From positions 50,468,162 to 50,532,161 of the forward strand of contig CAMGYJ010000010.1 in assembly GCA_946122785.1 (NCBI GenBank): a stretch of 64,000 nucleotides of DNA. The letters are read 5' to 3'. A program made the translations under genes and the position numbers. Shown one piece after another: positions 1 through 12,075 of the stretch. Under the pieces are notes generated by a model. It ran no database searches and was not told where the DNA came from. It worked only from the letters and a program-made list of their open reading frames with translations. The stretch comes from Linum tenue (lineage: Eukaryota; Streptophyta; Magnoliopsida; Malpighiales; Linaceae). The number at the start of each line of letters is the position of its first letter. Within the stretch, counting starts at the first letter, position 1.

Positions 1-1290
1 CCAACCAAAGTCGCAATTTCAAACATTCCAGTTCCCACCTATTGCAAATAACCCTCCACCAAGGATCCCCTCTCTAACTCCCCTTTGCAGTTGACAGAGC
101 GAACCTCACAGCCTAGTTATGATCTTTTTTTCTTTGATGTTTGTGAATTATAATGATCTTGTGGTGCTTGTGTTTGATGTCTTACTAGTTGGTACTCGCT
201 AATTGGATGAACAAGTTCAATTATTTCTTCTTTATGCATCAAAATTTGGATTTAAATTATGAATTCACGATAAATGTTGTATTAATATTGTTTCTTATGA
301 TTATTATTTTATGCTAACAATGTAGACATGTAGTTAAATTAATTTAAATTATTTGTAGGATTATTCATCTTTAATATATAGTACTCTTGGTCATTCTTAT
401 GTTTGTTGATTGAAAATGATATTAAATGACACTTGTTAAACTTAATTCGATGATAATTTGCGTATTACAAGCGGTTATTGCTTCGGTTTATGATATTTCG
501 TGAAAGACAATCGAAGCTATTGGTTTTCCCAGGTATAGCCGTAGTTCTTGGAATGTATGTTAGTGATTATTGGTCCAAACTAACCGCTAACCGAACCGAT
601 AAGAGATGGTTAACCAATAAGGATTATCGATTCGGTTATCGCTATGAGTTTTTGCTTATTGGTTAATCGCTAATCGTCATATCAGTTAATGGTTAACTGA
701 AACCGAACCGACTAGCACCCCTAATTAAAAGAAATTGATTCATTAGCTTAGTTAATAGTGAAGACAAAAGTGAATCATCGTTTATAAAAGAATGACATTT
801 CAAAAAAAATTATAAGAAAAAGACAAAAGCAAATCATCATATTCAATGGTTTATTTGCTTCTTAAATTTGCATGATTTTAGCGGTTGCAACTGCAAGTAT
901 TTAAAAGTTATTTTTCAGCTTTGAATTACATCAAGGTCAAGTTTCGAAATCGAATAGACGATTCGTTTATTAATGAGTTGTAGTGAGAAAAAATTGTTAA
1001 AAAATGATTAATGTGACAAAATAACATTATAATTATTGAGAGTGTTTTACAAAAAAATTCAGAATATGAAAACACGACATCATAACATGATATTTTGTTG
1101 GGTCCAAGTTCCTGTCAGTAACCCAGTGGTTACTTATGGTGAGTAAACAAATCTCAGCCATCAGATTTAACTAGGCCCAGAAAATCCATATCTAAGGATG
1201 AAGAATTAAATGCATTTTTATTTTTCCTTGTTTTCTTAATCTACTCATATCTTCTTCGTTTTAACTCGGATTTCAATTTTGTTTTTGTTT
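1..1290. other. AT-rich intergenic DNA without a recognisable gene
   Basis: No open frame here looks like a conserved protein and no RNA gene was recognised. The only structured part is the ACCGAAC-rich segment listed separately at about 475-723. Confidence 0.7.
475..723. repeat. Degenerate hAT-like element remnant with ACCGAAC subterminal repeats
   Basis: The segment is dense in CGGTT/AACCG words and its right end reads TAGCACCCCTA. That end is the inverted form of the TAGGG(G/C)TG terminus seen in the complete elements at 24305-25749 and 62521-63493. No matching left terminus or 8-bp target duplication is visible, so I read it as a decayed or truncated family member. Confidence 0.45.
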
Positions 1291-1297
1291 TTGCACC

Positions 1298-1778
1298 GAT
1301 GGAACGAGTTCGTTGTGCTCTACAAAATGAGGTCCATTTTCAAGATTGTTTTAGAAAAAATTCTTGCCTCTCATTACGAACTGCATACCATATGGTATCT
1401 TCTTCGTTTTTAATTTATTTTTTAAAACTTTTGCACAGAATGAACAAGTTCATCATAATCTATTGGATCTACAAATTTCTGGGTGAACAAAATATAGGAC
1501 AAAAAAATACTACACAATACCACCCTGGTATGGGGTGATATCTTGTGGTACAAAATCTTCAAAGTCATAAATGACAATTAGTATATACCTACTATCATGT
1601 ATTCAATTGTCCTACAGTCTTGGTATGTTTATATCACCATGGTAAGTTTTTCATACCATATGGTATGTTCTTATTTAATAACAGTCAATACCATATGGTA
1701 TATACGGGTAAAAAATGACTCAAATGTTTTTGTTCCAAAAATATATCAAAGTGGATATCGTTTTGAAAAGCACAATTA
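1298..1778. repeat. Dispersed noncoding repeat, copy 1 (TACCATATGGTA-rich)
   Basis: It aligns with 14694-15110 over several blocks. Both copies contain a GAACAAGTTCATCAT-like block, ACCACCCTGGTAT, ATGATTAGTATAT-like and ATCATGTAT blocks, and end in AAAATATATCAAA followed by a GGAT(A/T)TC block and a CACAATT block. Short palindromes around CCATATGG or CCATCATG recur. There is no coding potential and termini are unclear. It could be a nonautonomous transposon or an old LTR fragment. Confidence 0.6.
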
Positions 1779-1863
1779 ATCTGAACTAACTGTGCAAAAA
1801 TATTAAATTCCAACTTAAAGCGAGTGAGAAATCGTTCGTTAAATATTAAGGTGAAAAAATTAA

Positions 1864-2943
1864 GGGGTCGTTTGGATTAGAGATTTTAATAACGAGGGAT
1901 TTTAAATAAAATCTATCGTTTAAAATATAAGGAATTTTATATGCAGGATTTAACTGAAAATAACTCGTTTGGATTGATACGCAGAATTTTAACATAAGCA
2001 TCCAAATTACATTATTGTCCTCATCTTCTATCCTTCGTCTTCTTCCCCCTATTCTTCATTTGTCAATTTTTGTCCTTGGCCATTATTTCAGTCCCTCGTA
2101 ATCATATCAAAACCAAAATTAATTGAATAAAAAATGGGCGATTGAAACCCAAATTGGGCGAAGATAAAACAAAGAAAGAATGGATGTTGCCAATACAAAA
2201 ACGAAGCACAAAGATATTGTTACTACTAGCAATCCATAATCTAATGAATCCCAGAATACCCAAATAACAACAAATACCAAACGAACAATGAAACCCAGAA
2301 TACCAAACGAATAATGATACCCAGAAATTTCAATGAAAAAGAGGAAAAAAAGAAGTAGAGGGAGAGCGAGGAGAAGGGATCTGAGAGGTCGGATCCATAG
2401 AAGATATTTGGTCGGTCTCTACGTCTTTAGGGACCGCCGCTGATGGAGGACGGCGCTGAATCGGGCCATCTCAGGGGATCGGTCGCTCATTGCCGGTAGC
2501 TACGAAACATAATGCTCGCCATGGAGAATTCACACTCAATCGAGTCTCTTTTCAAACACGAAGTCGGGAAGCTGCTGGATTGGCGCTCAATCGACGCAAC
2601 CTATTCCCAGAATCGAAACTCTCTTCGAAACCCACAATCGGAAATCAACCTTTCGTTTGAAATCCAAATCTCTGGCAACAAAACGAAGTGGGAGAGGAGG
2701 GAAATTCGACCAAGTGAGAGATGAATGCACTTTTGGTGATGAAAAAATAAGAATGAGGGATTGTGAAATAGCTTATGGTCATCAGCTATTTTAAAAACCC
2801 ACATATGAGAGTTTTTAAAATCACTAATTACAAAATCCTTCATCTTTCCTAAATGCAGAATTGTTTTAAAATCCTGCATAATGAGGGATTGTTTTAAAAT
2901 CCCTAATAAATCCCTCAATAGAATTGAGCATCCAAACGACTCC
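1864..2943. mobile_element. PIF/Harbinger-type nonautonomous element, about 1.08 kb
   Basis: The left end reads GGGGTCGTTTGGAT and the right end is its near-perfect inverse, ATCCAAACGACTCC. Both sides are flanked by TAA (1861-1863 and 2944-2946), the three-base target duplication typical of PIF/Harbinger insertions. Subterminal regions repeat AGGGATTTTAAA-like words in inverted orientation. The interior has only short, unconvincing open frames and no transposase, so it is nonautonomous. Confidence 0.8.
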
Positions 2944-3203
2944 TAAAGGTTTTGTTGGAGAGAGAAGGGAGTGATGTGAATGATGGTTATTGGATTATGA
3001 ATGGTTAATGGTAAGGTTATGCATACAATAAAAAAAATGGTAAGGTTATGCATAGGAATTAATCCCATTTTATTGTAATTTTTACTAATAATATCTAATT
3101 TAATTTTAGAAGATAACACCAAAATTTATGTGTCTTTCAACCCAAAAAAAATTCATGTGTCTGCATTCATAAAAAAAAAAAAAATCATGCGTCTGCCACT
3201 GAG

Positions 3204-3679
3204 TAAGGGTGTAAGTTTGACCTTTAAAACCCACAGACCCGCCCCGACCCTCAGGGTTGGGCTGGGTCAGTTTGTCTACAGGGTCAATTTAGGGTCGGGT
3301 CACTTTTTGACCCTATGACCCTTAGTATCATACAAACACGTTGGACCTATTTGTAAAATTTTAAAAGTTTAGTTACTAAATTGTAAAAATTAAAAAAATT
3401 GGGTACCAAAATGTAATTTTACCATCAAATTTTAGGAACTTATTTGTAAAAAAATAAAATTTAGGTACTAAAATGTAAGAAAAAATAAATTCGGGTACCA
3501 AATTGTAATTTTTAAAAAAGTATTCTATTTATTAGGGTCGACCCACTGACCCGACCCGACCCGACCCTAAAGGATTAGACAGGGTGATAAAAGAAATAGT
3601 GTCGGGACGGGTCAATTATGCATCTTCACCATTCAGGGGCGGGTCAGACTGAATCAGGTCAGGCCAATTTTCAGCCCTA
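3204..3679. mobile_element. hAT-type MITE with GGGTCGGGTC subterminal repeats
   Basis: The ends are TAAGGGTGTAAG at left and the inverse of TAGGGCTGAAAA at right. The 8-bp sequence CCACTGAG is present directly outside both ends (3196-3203 and 3680-3687), as expected for hAT transposition. Subterminal regions are runs of GACCC/GGGTC words. It has no coding capacity. It ends about 340 bp upstream of the LWD1 start codon and so forms the distal edge of that gene's upstream region. Confidence 0.85.
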
Positions 3680-3687
3680 CCACTGAG

Positions 3688-4027
3688 CAGTGCGCTCAAT
3701 TTTTGACAGCTACCAAGCAGAGCAGAGCGCGGCGGCGATTGAATGTTGTCTGCCTGCTTGGCGGCGATCGAAAGATAAATCTAATTTCATACGACAGGCG
3801 GGGGCCGGAAAGTAAGAGAAGGGGAAGAGGATGATAAAACCGGGGAGGAAAATAGGGGAAAATAGTCCAGAAATAAATAAAGAGGAATTACTAGCTAGAA
3901 AGATATCGCTGGGGTGAGGTTAAGTATCCCGTCATCGAAACAGAAGCTCCCAGCCAAATCCCTAGTCTACAAATAACGGCAAGCAATCCGGATTTGTTTG
4001 TTGTAGGTCAGGCGGAATTGAATTGGA
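3688..4027 (+). promoter_or_regulatory. LWD1 upstream region and 5' UTR
   Basis: This is the 340 bp between the hAT element and the LWD1 start codon. It is moderately GC-rich (GCGGCGGCGA near 3731) and A/G-rich from 3790 to 3890. No clear TATA box is placed well enough to name a transcription start. Any more distal regulatory sequence would have to lie beyond the transposon. Confidence 0.4.
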
Positions 4028-5065
4028 ATGGGAGCAAGCAGCGACCCTAATCAAGACGGCGGCTCCGATGAGCAGCAGAAGCGATCCGAGATCTACACCT
4101 ATGACGCTCCCTGGCACATCTACGCAATGAACTGGAGCGTCCGCCGCGACAAGAAGTACCGGCTCGCCATAGCCAGCCTCATGGAGCAGTACCAGAACCG
4201 CGTTGAGATTGTTCAGCTCGACGATTCCAACGGCGAGATCCGCTGTGACCAAAACCTCTCCTTCGAGCACCCTTTCCCTCCGACGAAGACCATGTTCATC
4301 CCTGACAAGGACTGCCAGAAGCCGGACCTCCTGGCCACCTCCAGCGACTTCCTCCGCGTCTGGCGAATCTCCGACGACCGGGTGGAGCTCAAGAGCCTCC
4401 TCAACGGCAACAAGAACAGCGAGTATTGCGGCCCTCTCACCTCCTTTGACTGGAACGAGGCCGAGCCCAAGCGAATTGGCACCTCCAGCATCGACACCAC
4501 CTGCACCATCTGGGACATAGAGCGCGAAACAGTCGACACCCAGCTCATCGCCCACGATAAGGAGGTCTACGACATCGCCTGGGGCGGCGTCGGCGTCTTC
4601 GCCTCCGTCTCCGCGGATGGCTCCGTCAGGGTCTTCGATTTGCGGGACAAGGAGCACTCCACCATTATCTACGAGAGCTCTGAGCCTGATACCCCCTTGG
4701 TCCGCCTGGGATGGAACAAACAGGACCCCAGGTACATGGCCACTATCATCATGGACAGTGCCAAGGTTGTCGTCCTCGACATCCGCTTCCCTACCCTACC
4801 CGTGGTTGAGTTGCAGCGGCACCATGCCAGCGTCAACGCTATCGCCTGGGCACCTCATAGCTCTTGCCACATTTGCACCGCTGGAGACGATTCCCAGGCC
4901 TTGATTTGGGATCTCTCCTCCATGGGCCAGCCTGTTGAGGGCGGACTCGATCCCATTCTTGCTTATACAGCGGGCGCCGAAATTGAGCAGCTGCAGTGGT
5001 CCTCTTCCCAGCCTGATTGGGTTGCTATTGCCTTCTCTACCAAGCTCCAGATTCTCAGGGTCTGA
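4028..5065 (+). CDS. LWD1: LIGHT-REGULATED WD (LWD1/LWD2-type) WD40 protein
   Basis: A single-exon gene for a 345-residue WD40-repeat protein of the LWD/TTG1/AN11 family. LWD proteins act in the plant circadian clock as coactivators at clock-gene promoters and in photoperiodic flowering. WD-type endings are visible at about residues 111 (VWRI), 161 (IWDI), 202 (VFDL), 249 (VLDI) and 293 (IWDL), and the protein ends in LQILRV. The N-terminal segment around residues 20-50 ([20 protein letters not shown]) has the LWD form rather than the TTG1 form, so a clock role is likelier than an epidermal or flavonoid role. Length and lack of introns fit the family. Strong GC-rich third-codon usage contrasts with the AT-rich surroundings. 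The neighbour ACS is convergent. LWD1 and LWD2 cannot be separated here. Confidence 0.95.
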   Translation: MGASSDPNQDGGSDEQQKRSEIYTYDAPWHIYAMNWSVRRDKKYRLAIASLMEQYQNRVEIVQLDDSNGEIRCDQNLSFEHPFPPTKTMFIPDKDCQKPDLLATSSDFLRVWRISDDRVELKSLLNGNKNSEYCGPLTSFDWNEAEPKRIGTSSIDTTCTIWDIERETVDTQLIAHDKEVYDIAWGGVGVFASVSADGSVRVFDLRDKEHSTIIYESSEPDTPLVRLGWNKQDPRYMATIIMDSAKVVVLDIRFPTLPVVELQRHHASVNAIAWAPHSSCHICTAGDDSQALIWDLSSMGQPVEGGLDPILAYTAGAEIEQLQWSSSQPDWVAIAFSTKLQILRV

Positions 5066-6429
5066 TCTGATCCGGCCTACTTACCTATTCATAAGTAAAC
5101 TCTTTTCGTCTTTGCCAACTCCCCACAATTCACAATGGTGTATGCACGCATGTCTACACTACACTTGCTGGTGAGTGCCCCCATGTAATTTCAATTTTAA
5201 CCTCCTGGATAGGGTAGCTACAATTTCTTTTTCCTTTATGTGGTGTGAGGTGGAGTAAAGGGGTGAAACTTGTTTGGCGTGTACTTGTTCTTAATGCTAA
5301 CTTCATGCGCTGCAACAACTTTGAGTTAGTTTCTACTTCTCCTTTACTTGATTGCTTTTGATTTATAAGCTTGTTCTGCATGTGTGTTATGTTCTCTCTG
5401 CTCTGCTTGTGGGGGCGTGTTGCTAATGGTATATGAACTTCCAGATGTCATACCTCTGTAAGCTTGCTGTAAGGATTGTACATGTCGGTGAACGAATCCT
5501 CTTTTAGATGTACATTCCTGAAACACTTAAGTTTGAGTATCAACGGAAGAAATGTAACAGTTTAATGCTCTTCAGAGTTGGAGGAGAAGATCATTTTGGC
5601 GGGCAGCAGATTCCGATTAAGCGATGCATTTCCTGGACGAACTTGGTTGATCAGATATAGAGGTAGATAGCTAGGATAGGAGCTCAGACCGATATGCAAT
5701 ATGTCAACCAGTGGATATAAGTTTAATCAGAAAGCTGTGTACCACGAGGCACGAGGAGTGCTCAGAACAGTAAACGCGGTTTTTGTTCCTTTTGCACTGT
5801 TTTTAAACTCATAATAATTATGATGAGCCTACAATATTTTGCTGTCCGAGCCTCCGAGGTAGGCCTCTGATTGTAGCTGCATCTGTCCCTTCAGTGCATT
5901 CTCTAAAGGAAGTGTTATACATTGGAGTATCTGTACATTGTTTCAAGTGCCAGTAGCTTTGCTTCGCATCAGAATCATGTTAGCTGGACATTGGTTTGGT
6001 TTGGGTGCGATAGAATTTCTGACAAACCGAGCAAGGAACCAATCAATCGTTTTTTGTCCCATTCTCTCAGACCTGTCACAAGTAGATTCTCCTTGCCATA
6101 AACGTAAAGAAAATTGTACAAGCTATCACCGTATGTATCTTCCTGTAAGTGTCACCACCATTATTGTTACTGGAAACATTCAGCTGCCAAGAAGAAATCA
6201 AGGTGGCCGGTCGATGTTTTAACAGTTTTGGCAACATGGAGTTTGAACGTTGAAGTGATGTGGATCATCCCCGACTAAGCCAACACAAACTTGGGGTGTG
6301 AGACCGAACTCTACATCACTGGTGTCACTGATCCAAAAGAGCCGTGCCCAGGCTCGACAATAAACCACTCACAACTACAAGATTATCAATCCCTCAACTA
6401 ACTCAAAGCGGGTTCTTGTGTTTTGCACA
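5066..6429. other. Convergent intergenic region and 3' UTRs of LWD1 and ACS
   Basis: This lies between the stop codons of the convergent LWD1 and ACS genes and must contain both 3' UTRs. It has only short open frames without family resemblance, and no transposon ends or RNA genes were recognised. Confidence 0.6.
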
Positions 6430-9400
6430 TCAGCAATCAGCAAGTGCTATGAGCTGATCAACTACTCCTGGATCGGCCAGAGTACTCGTGTCTCCAAGCT
6501 CATCCAATTGCCTGGACGCAATTTTCCTCAGAATCCTCCTCATAATCTTACCACTTCTTGTCTTCGGGAGGCCAGGAGCCCAGTGTATCCTATCTGGTGC
6601 GGCAAAGGGTCCTATCTGGAAGGGAGAAACATATCCACCACTTCAGGCTATATTCAAACATAACAGGCCCCGAGGGCAGAGCTCCAAATAAATAAAACCT
6701 AACTATATAGTTGAAGATGCATTCTTAAAAGTTTTATCTTCAGCAAATTTGAGAAACCACTTGCTCTTTCATCAAGTTTGCACTTTTAGTCTCTGTTACA
6801 GGTTTTAGGTTATCTATATATACAGTATGCAATATGAATGGAAATGCTCAACTTTCATGCAGGAGAAGATGAATCTAACTAACAAAAGTAAATGTTTTCT
6901 TCTATTTAACCTGCAATAAAATCACTCAAGAGTTTGTTGGTTTTGAGTATGACCTGATTCCGCACAGTAGTTATAAGGTTTCGTCGGAGTTCTTCACTGT
7001 AAGGAATGCCATCCACAAGGGTTACAAAGGCATATATACCCTGCCCCTTAACCTGCTAGCCAATGAACAGAAGGGTTTGTCAATTGTCAGATTCACTGCC
7101 TTGGAGTATAAGATACCATCAGGACCTCTTTTTTAATTCTAAGCTGGATTTATGAGACATGCCTCATGCTCAACACCAACCACTGCAGCTTCCGCGCATT
7201 GGGGATGAGATACAAGAGCAGATTCCACTTCCGCTGTCCCTATCCGATGCCCACTGCAAAACAAGAAAGCATCACTCGAAAGGGAAGAATAGGAAAGCAT
7301 AAGAAAGTGATTGATGGTGTCCTTTGCATTTCTAATCTAGATTTTTGTTCTGCTTCTTGCTAAAGAGAGTGCCAAAATGCTGTATTTTTCTGGATGGCTG
7401 GTCTGGCAGGGTACTAAATATGGATACCTGTTCTCCGTGTCCGTCTTAGTAAGATTTATCTCTTAACATCGCCTATTAAAGAGGAAAAAGTGCAGTAGCC
7501 CAAACAGACATAACCTCGGAAGTCAGAACATTTCGTTCATCCAGAATCTTCTTCTTTTTTCATTTTGGGCCTTTTCTTGTTCATTTTTCTCACCAGTATT
7601 TTATAGGAACCTTAATTTGAGATATCACATGAGAATAGACAAGATGGGAAAAGGCTTTTGACATTCGAATATTTGATCTCACCTGACATTGATGACATCA
7701 TCAACTCTTCCAGTAAGCCAGTAGTACCCATCTTTGTCCCTGGCGTACAAGACCTAATTGTCAATCATTCAGCCCTAGTTCCCCAGCCAAATGCTGGGGA
7801 ACCAGAGCTTTCCATTCATGGGTGACATTAAGATAATAAATGAAGATGAGAGAATTACAATTTGATGTTATAACCCATACCTGCTGCAGCCATCACCGCT
7901 AAAATAATAACCAGGGAATGGCTTGAAGTACGTGGTTTCGTATCTTTCATGATCCCCGTAAAGAGTTCGAAACGTCCCTGGCCATGAGCTTTTCACGCAG
8001 AGATACCCACTACACTCTCCTTCTATCTCAACACCCTTTTCATCCACTATTACAGGCTGAAGGTGCACCAGCCAAAGATGAACGAATGAGAGTTAGCCAA
8101 TCAACAATCAACCAAATCAGGAAACAGAATTAAGAGCTCAGATAGAATCAAAGTACCTGAACACCAAAGAAAGGGAAAGTAGCAGAACCAGGCTTCTGAG
8201 GCCAGGCACCCGGTAAAGGAGCAATCTGACAGGTATGCAATATAATGTGAATGAACTGTAACAAGAAAAGAAGCACAGAAATATAAAGTGTTGAATAAAT
8301 TCATCTATAGTACCATGAAGCCACCGGTTTCAGTCTGCCACCAAGTGTCGGATATCGGGCACCTCGAATCTCCTACTACATTAAAAAACCACCTGCAACA
8401 AACAATGTATTGAGAGTGAGAGTGAGAGAGAGAGAGAGAGAGAGAGGTGATCGTGCTTCCAGAAAAGAAAAAACCTCCATGCACTTGGATTGATAGGCTC
8501 GCCTACACTGCCAAGCACTCGTAAGGACTTGCGGGAATAGCGAGTCACGTACTGCATACACATAATAGTTTGCATCAATTTGCTATTCAATGATGTTTGC
8601 TCTGATGGTACTAGCTTCTTCAACCCTGGGCAGTACCGATCCTTGAAGATCATAATTATAAAAGATAACCAACAGAAGTATTGTTTATAGTACATGAGAT
8701 ATGTTGGTTCATAATCAGTTAAGTAACATGCAGTTCGTTTATACTCTCAGACTCCAAAGGCATTGATAACCCTACTTAGAGAAAAGGAGCAGAAACTGTA
8801 ATCATATTCCGGACGACATTAGAAGTTAAGATGTCTCTACATGTACCCTACAACAGTGTCTTACCGCATCGCCATCACGCATGAGGGACCGTACCAATGT
8901 GGGGGCAGTGTAGAATATTGTCACTTTGAATTTGTCAACAATATCCCAGCAGCGACCTGGATCAGGATAATTTGGTGCCTGCAGGCAAAAGTACTTATGC
9001 TACCACAGATCCAGGTCCATTGAACAGAACTTAACACAAATGAAATAATCACCACAGATAACACATCTGGCAAGTAATCATGCTACAGAGGAAGGAAATG
9101 ACTAAGAAGACTGAAGCTATGTAAGTAGTCTATGATTAGTTTTGTCTTAAAAAGTAATCGGACAAACAAATTCCAGAATTACCCCTTCATAAATGACAAC
9201 TGTAGCGCCATTGAGCAAAGGTCCGTAAGTCACATAGCTGTGGCCAGTGATCCATCCACAATCAGCTGTGCACCTATCATTAAGAGAGAGCCCTGACTAA
9301 TATTTCCACCTCGTATTGTATGGAAGCCATGATAACTTTGGAAAGGGCAAAGAAGCTCCAAGAAGGTTGCAGAAGCTGTGATTACCAGTAGATGTCAGAA

Positions 9401-12075
9401 GGTTTATAATCAAACGCATACTTGAAAGTCGTAGCAGTGTAAACCATATATCCTCCAGTTGTATGGAGAACACCCTGAGGACAGCTCCTAGTTAGAAAAT
9501 TGGCAAAGAAAGAAAGAAACAACTCCGTTAGCTTAAAATTAAATACGGAGTTTAGATACCTTTGGTTTACCCGTGCTACCACTAGTGTACAGCAGGAAAA
9601 GGGGATCTTCTGCATCAACCCATTCCACCTCACAAATGGTTGAGTATGTTGGAACGACATCCTTAGAGACAAGGGGGGTTTTTTTGTATGTCAAAATTCC
9701 GAATGAATAAGCAATATGAAGTACAGCAGACTGCCCAACCATACTATGGCCAAATAGAAGACAATAAAATTATACATGATATCATGGAGACCCATGTAAA
9801 ACATGTTTAAGAAAACAAGCTATCTGCATTTTCACATAGCACTTATGGTCTCTTGTATGCCTTTGGGGTGGAAGCTAATATGTTTTACATATGATTGAGC
9901 ATGCTGGAACGACATACTTAGAGACAAGTATTTTTTTTTTTTTTGTCAAAATTCCGAATGAATAAGCAATATGACGTACGCAGACTGCCCAACCCTATGG
10001 CCAAATAGGAGACAATAAAATTATGCATGATATCGAGGAGATCCATGTGAAACATGTTTAAGAAAACAAGCTATCTGCATTTTCACATAGCACGTATGGT
10101 CTCTTGTATGCCTTTGGAGTGGAAACTAATATGCTGGAGAAGATGTCATCTACTTACTTGCCACCATATGTCTCTCCCATCCTGCCATTTTGTGGTTTCC
10201 CTCATCATGGCAGACCGATTTTCATAAGTTAAGCAAGCATCTTCAAAATGAAAAAGAAAGAGAGAAAACTCAGTAATGGAACCAAACTTTAAGTTCGGAA
10301 AATTGGAATCATGAGCCATTCTTTTTCCATATATATAAGGCTTCTCAAACAGCATATTGACCCAACAACGCCCCACCAGAGTCGAACTTTACTCTACTTT
10401 GCCTTATTCATAGCAGGTTTGTCATAAACCACTCATATTAGGAAACGAGATTTCGGATTAGAACTGGCAATCAGATATGCAAGTTGAGAATGAAAATGAG
10501 AGAAACAATTTTCCACCGAAGGAAGTAAAAGAAAATTCTTATTGTCACGTACTCTACTCTAGATCATTGTGATAGACGTGACATACCAACTGAGATGCCA
10601 TTTTTAGCAGATTCACTAAGTGCAGCATCAACTATGTCTTTGAGATGGATGACCTTGGAACCTCTCTTGACCGCATTGCAGGTTAAAACAACTTTCGGTT
10701 TGCAGTCCATGATCCTCTGAGCAAGAGAATCTGCAGAGAACCCTGCAAATACGACCTAATGTACATTAAGGGTAAGAGACATCAGCTGGGAGAACTGAAT
10801 CTAAGGTGAAAGGGAAAAACTGGGGCAGCACTACCGAGTGAACAGCTCCGATGCGAGCGCATGCAAGCATAGCAATAGGAAGTTCCATAAGCATTGGTAG
10901 GTAAATTACTACTGCATCACCCTTTTTAACACCTATATCTCTCAAGTAGTTGGCAACCTACAAAAGAGAAGGTTCAAGCTGAACATGTGAATTTGGAGAG
11001 CACAAAAAAGAAAAGACATCTGAAATCCAACTCCAGCTTTAGCTTATATTGATAATCCAAGCCCTAGGACTAGAGGAAGGAGAAAGTAAGAAAGACCTGG
11101 CAAACTTGGCTAAGAAGTTGGGTGTAGGTTAGAGAGTCATGGAAACCCCGCTCATTGCCTTCCCAGTGAAAAGCAATCTTATCACCGTTTCCAGAATCTA
11201 CATTTCTATCCAGGCAGTTGTAGCAAATGTTGGTGATCCCACCTTTAAACCACTGCACGAAAATTTGTGAACTAGTACGACATTTAAATGATTTCTCGTA
11301 TCATAAAATTTCGCGGCCAGGTATTCCAAACACGTTCGAAAGGGGGTGATGTGGATAGATGAATGATAATATGGAGAACTGAAAGGTAACCTGCACGTAG
11401 ACATTGCCGTTGCGTATGTCGAAGTTCTCCGAGCAAACAGTATCTCCCCACTTGCTTTTCCAGAGGAACTGGGAAGCAATATCAGACCAAAATCCAGCAG
11501 GATCTTCCACGGACCTTTTATACATTTCCAAGTACTGAACAAAGACGAAAGGAAGCTTTAAGTCAACGGAGTGATTAGAATAGAGGGTGAATGGAAAGAG
11601 GAAAAATGAAGAGTGAAACCTTTTGCGCGGAGGGAAGCAAGGCCTGGCGGGCGAAGTCATCGCTGGGGAAGACAAGATCGTCCTCTTCGGAAGCAAGAGC
11701 TTCACCCAAAATGACGGCGTTGAGACGAGGAATCTTACCTGCGCCGGACGGCAGGACTGCCATTGACTCGACATGCCGGAGGTGATTAGTGGTCGTGTTG
11801 AGGCTGCAATTGGTCATCCCAAGAACCGAAGAAGAGGAAGCAGCAGCTGTGTGTTCTGATTGAGAGAAAGGATGAGGAACGAGGAGGAAGGCCTGGGTTT
11901 GGGGGGCTTTGACTGATCTCCTCGTCGATGATCTGAATTTGGATTTTTTATTATTGTTACAGCGATGATCCAATATTGGCGGAGTCAGGAGGGGTTTGAT
12001 ATATGTAACGGGGGGAGAATCATGGGTTCGTAGTCCAACACCAACTCCTCCCGCTGTGAACGAGGAGGAAATCAT
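6430..12075 (-). CDS. ACS: Acetyl-CoA synthetase, plastid type, 18 exons
   Basis: It makes acetyl-CoA from acetate, ATP and CoA; plant ACS acts in plastids. Exons: 11620-12075, 11391-11534, 11097-11252, 10835-10957, 10587-10755, 10158-10240, 9560-9661, 9386-9474, 9183-9273, 8865-8978, 8475-8551, 8314-8392, 8157-8225, 7881-8056, 7683-7739, 7163-7253, 6954-7052 and 6430-6615. They join in frame to 786 residues. The AMP-binding loop [11 protein letters not shown] is at 402-412 and the C-terminal PKTRSGK at 742-748; its last Lys corresponds to the catalytic, acetylation-controlled Lys of ACS enzymes. The first about 85 residues are rich in Ser, Thr and Arg, like a transit peptide. A second in-frame Met at residue 87 would give a 700-residue form. 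The intron after exon 16 starts with GC. Intron 6 holds a tandem duplication. Confidence 0.95.
8411..8446. repeat. (GA)n microsatellite in an ACS intron
   Basis: A nearly pure GA run within the intron between ACS exons 11 and 12, close to the 3' end of that intron on the coding strand. Confidence 0.9.
9641..10133. repeat. Tandem duplication covering the start of ACS exon 7 and intron 6
   Basis: Positions 9641-9882 and 9896-10133 are two direct copies of about 240 bp that match through most of their length, with small gaps and substitutions. The first copy includes the 5' end of exon 7 with its splice acceptor. The second copy therefore carries a duplicate of the first about 20 coding bases (GGAACGACAT context) and a decayed acceptor deep inside intron 6. 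It explains part of the length of this intron. Confidence 0.85.

Noticed and set aside
3962..4657. Long open frame on the strand opposite LWD1
   Set aside because: It is the antisense shadow of a GC-rich conserved gene and has no family resemblance.
4028..5065. TTG1/AN11 regulator of flavonoid genes, which would have paired neatly with CHS
   Set aside because: The N-terminal segment and overall wording match LWD rather than TTG1.
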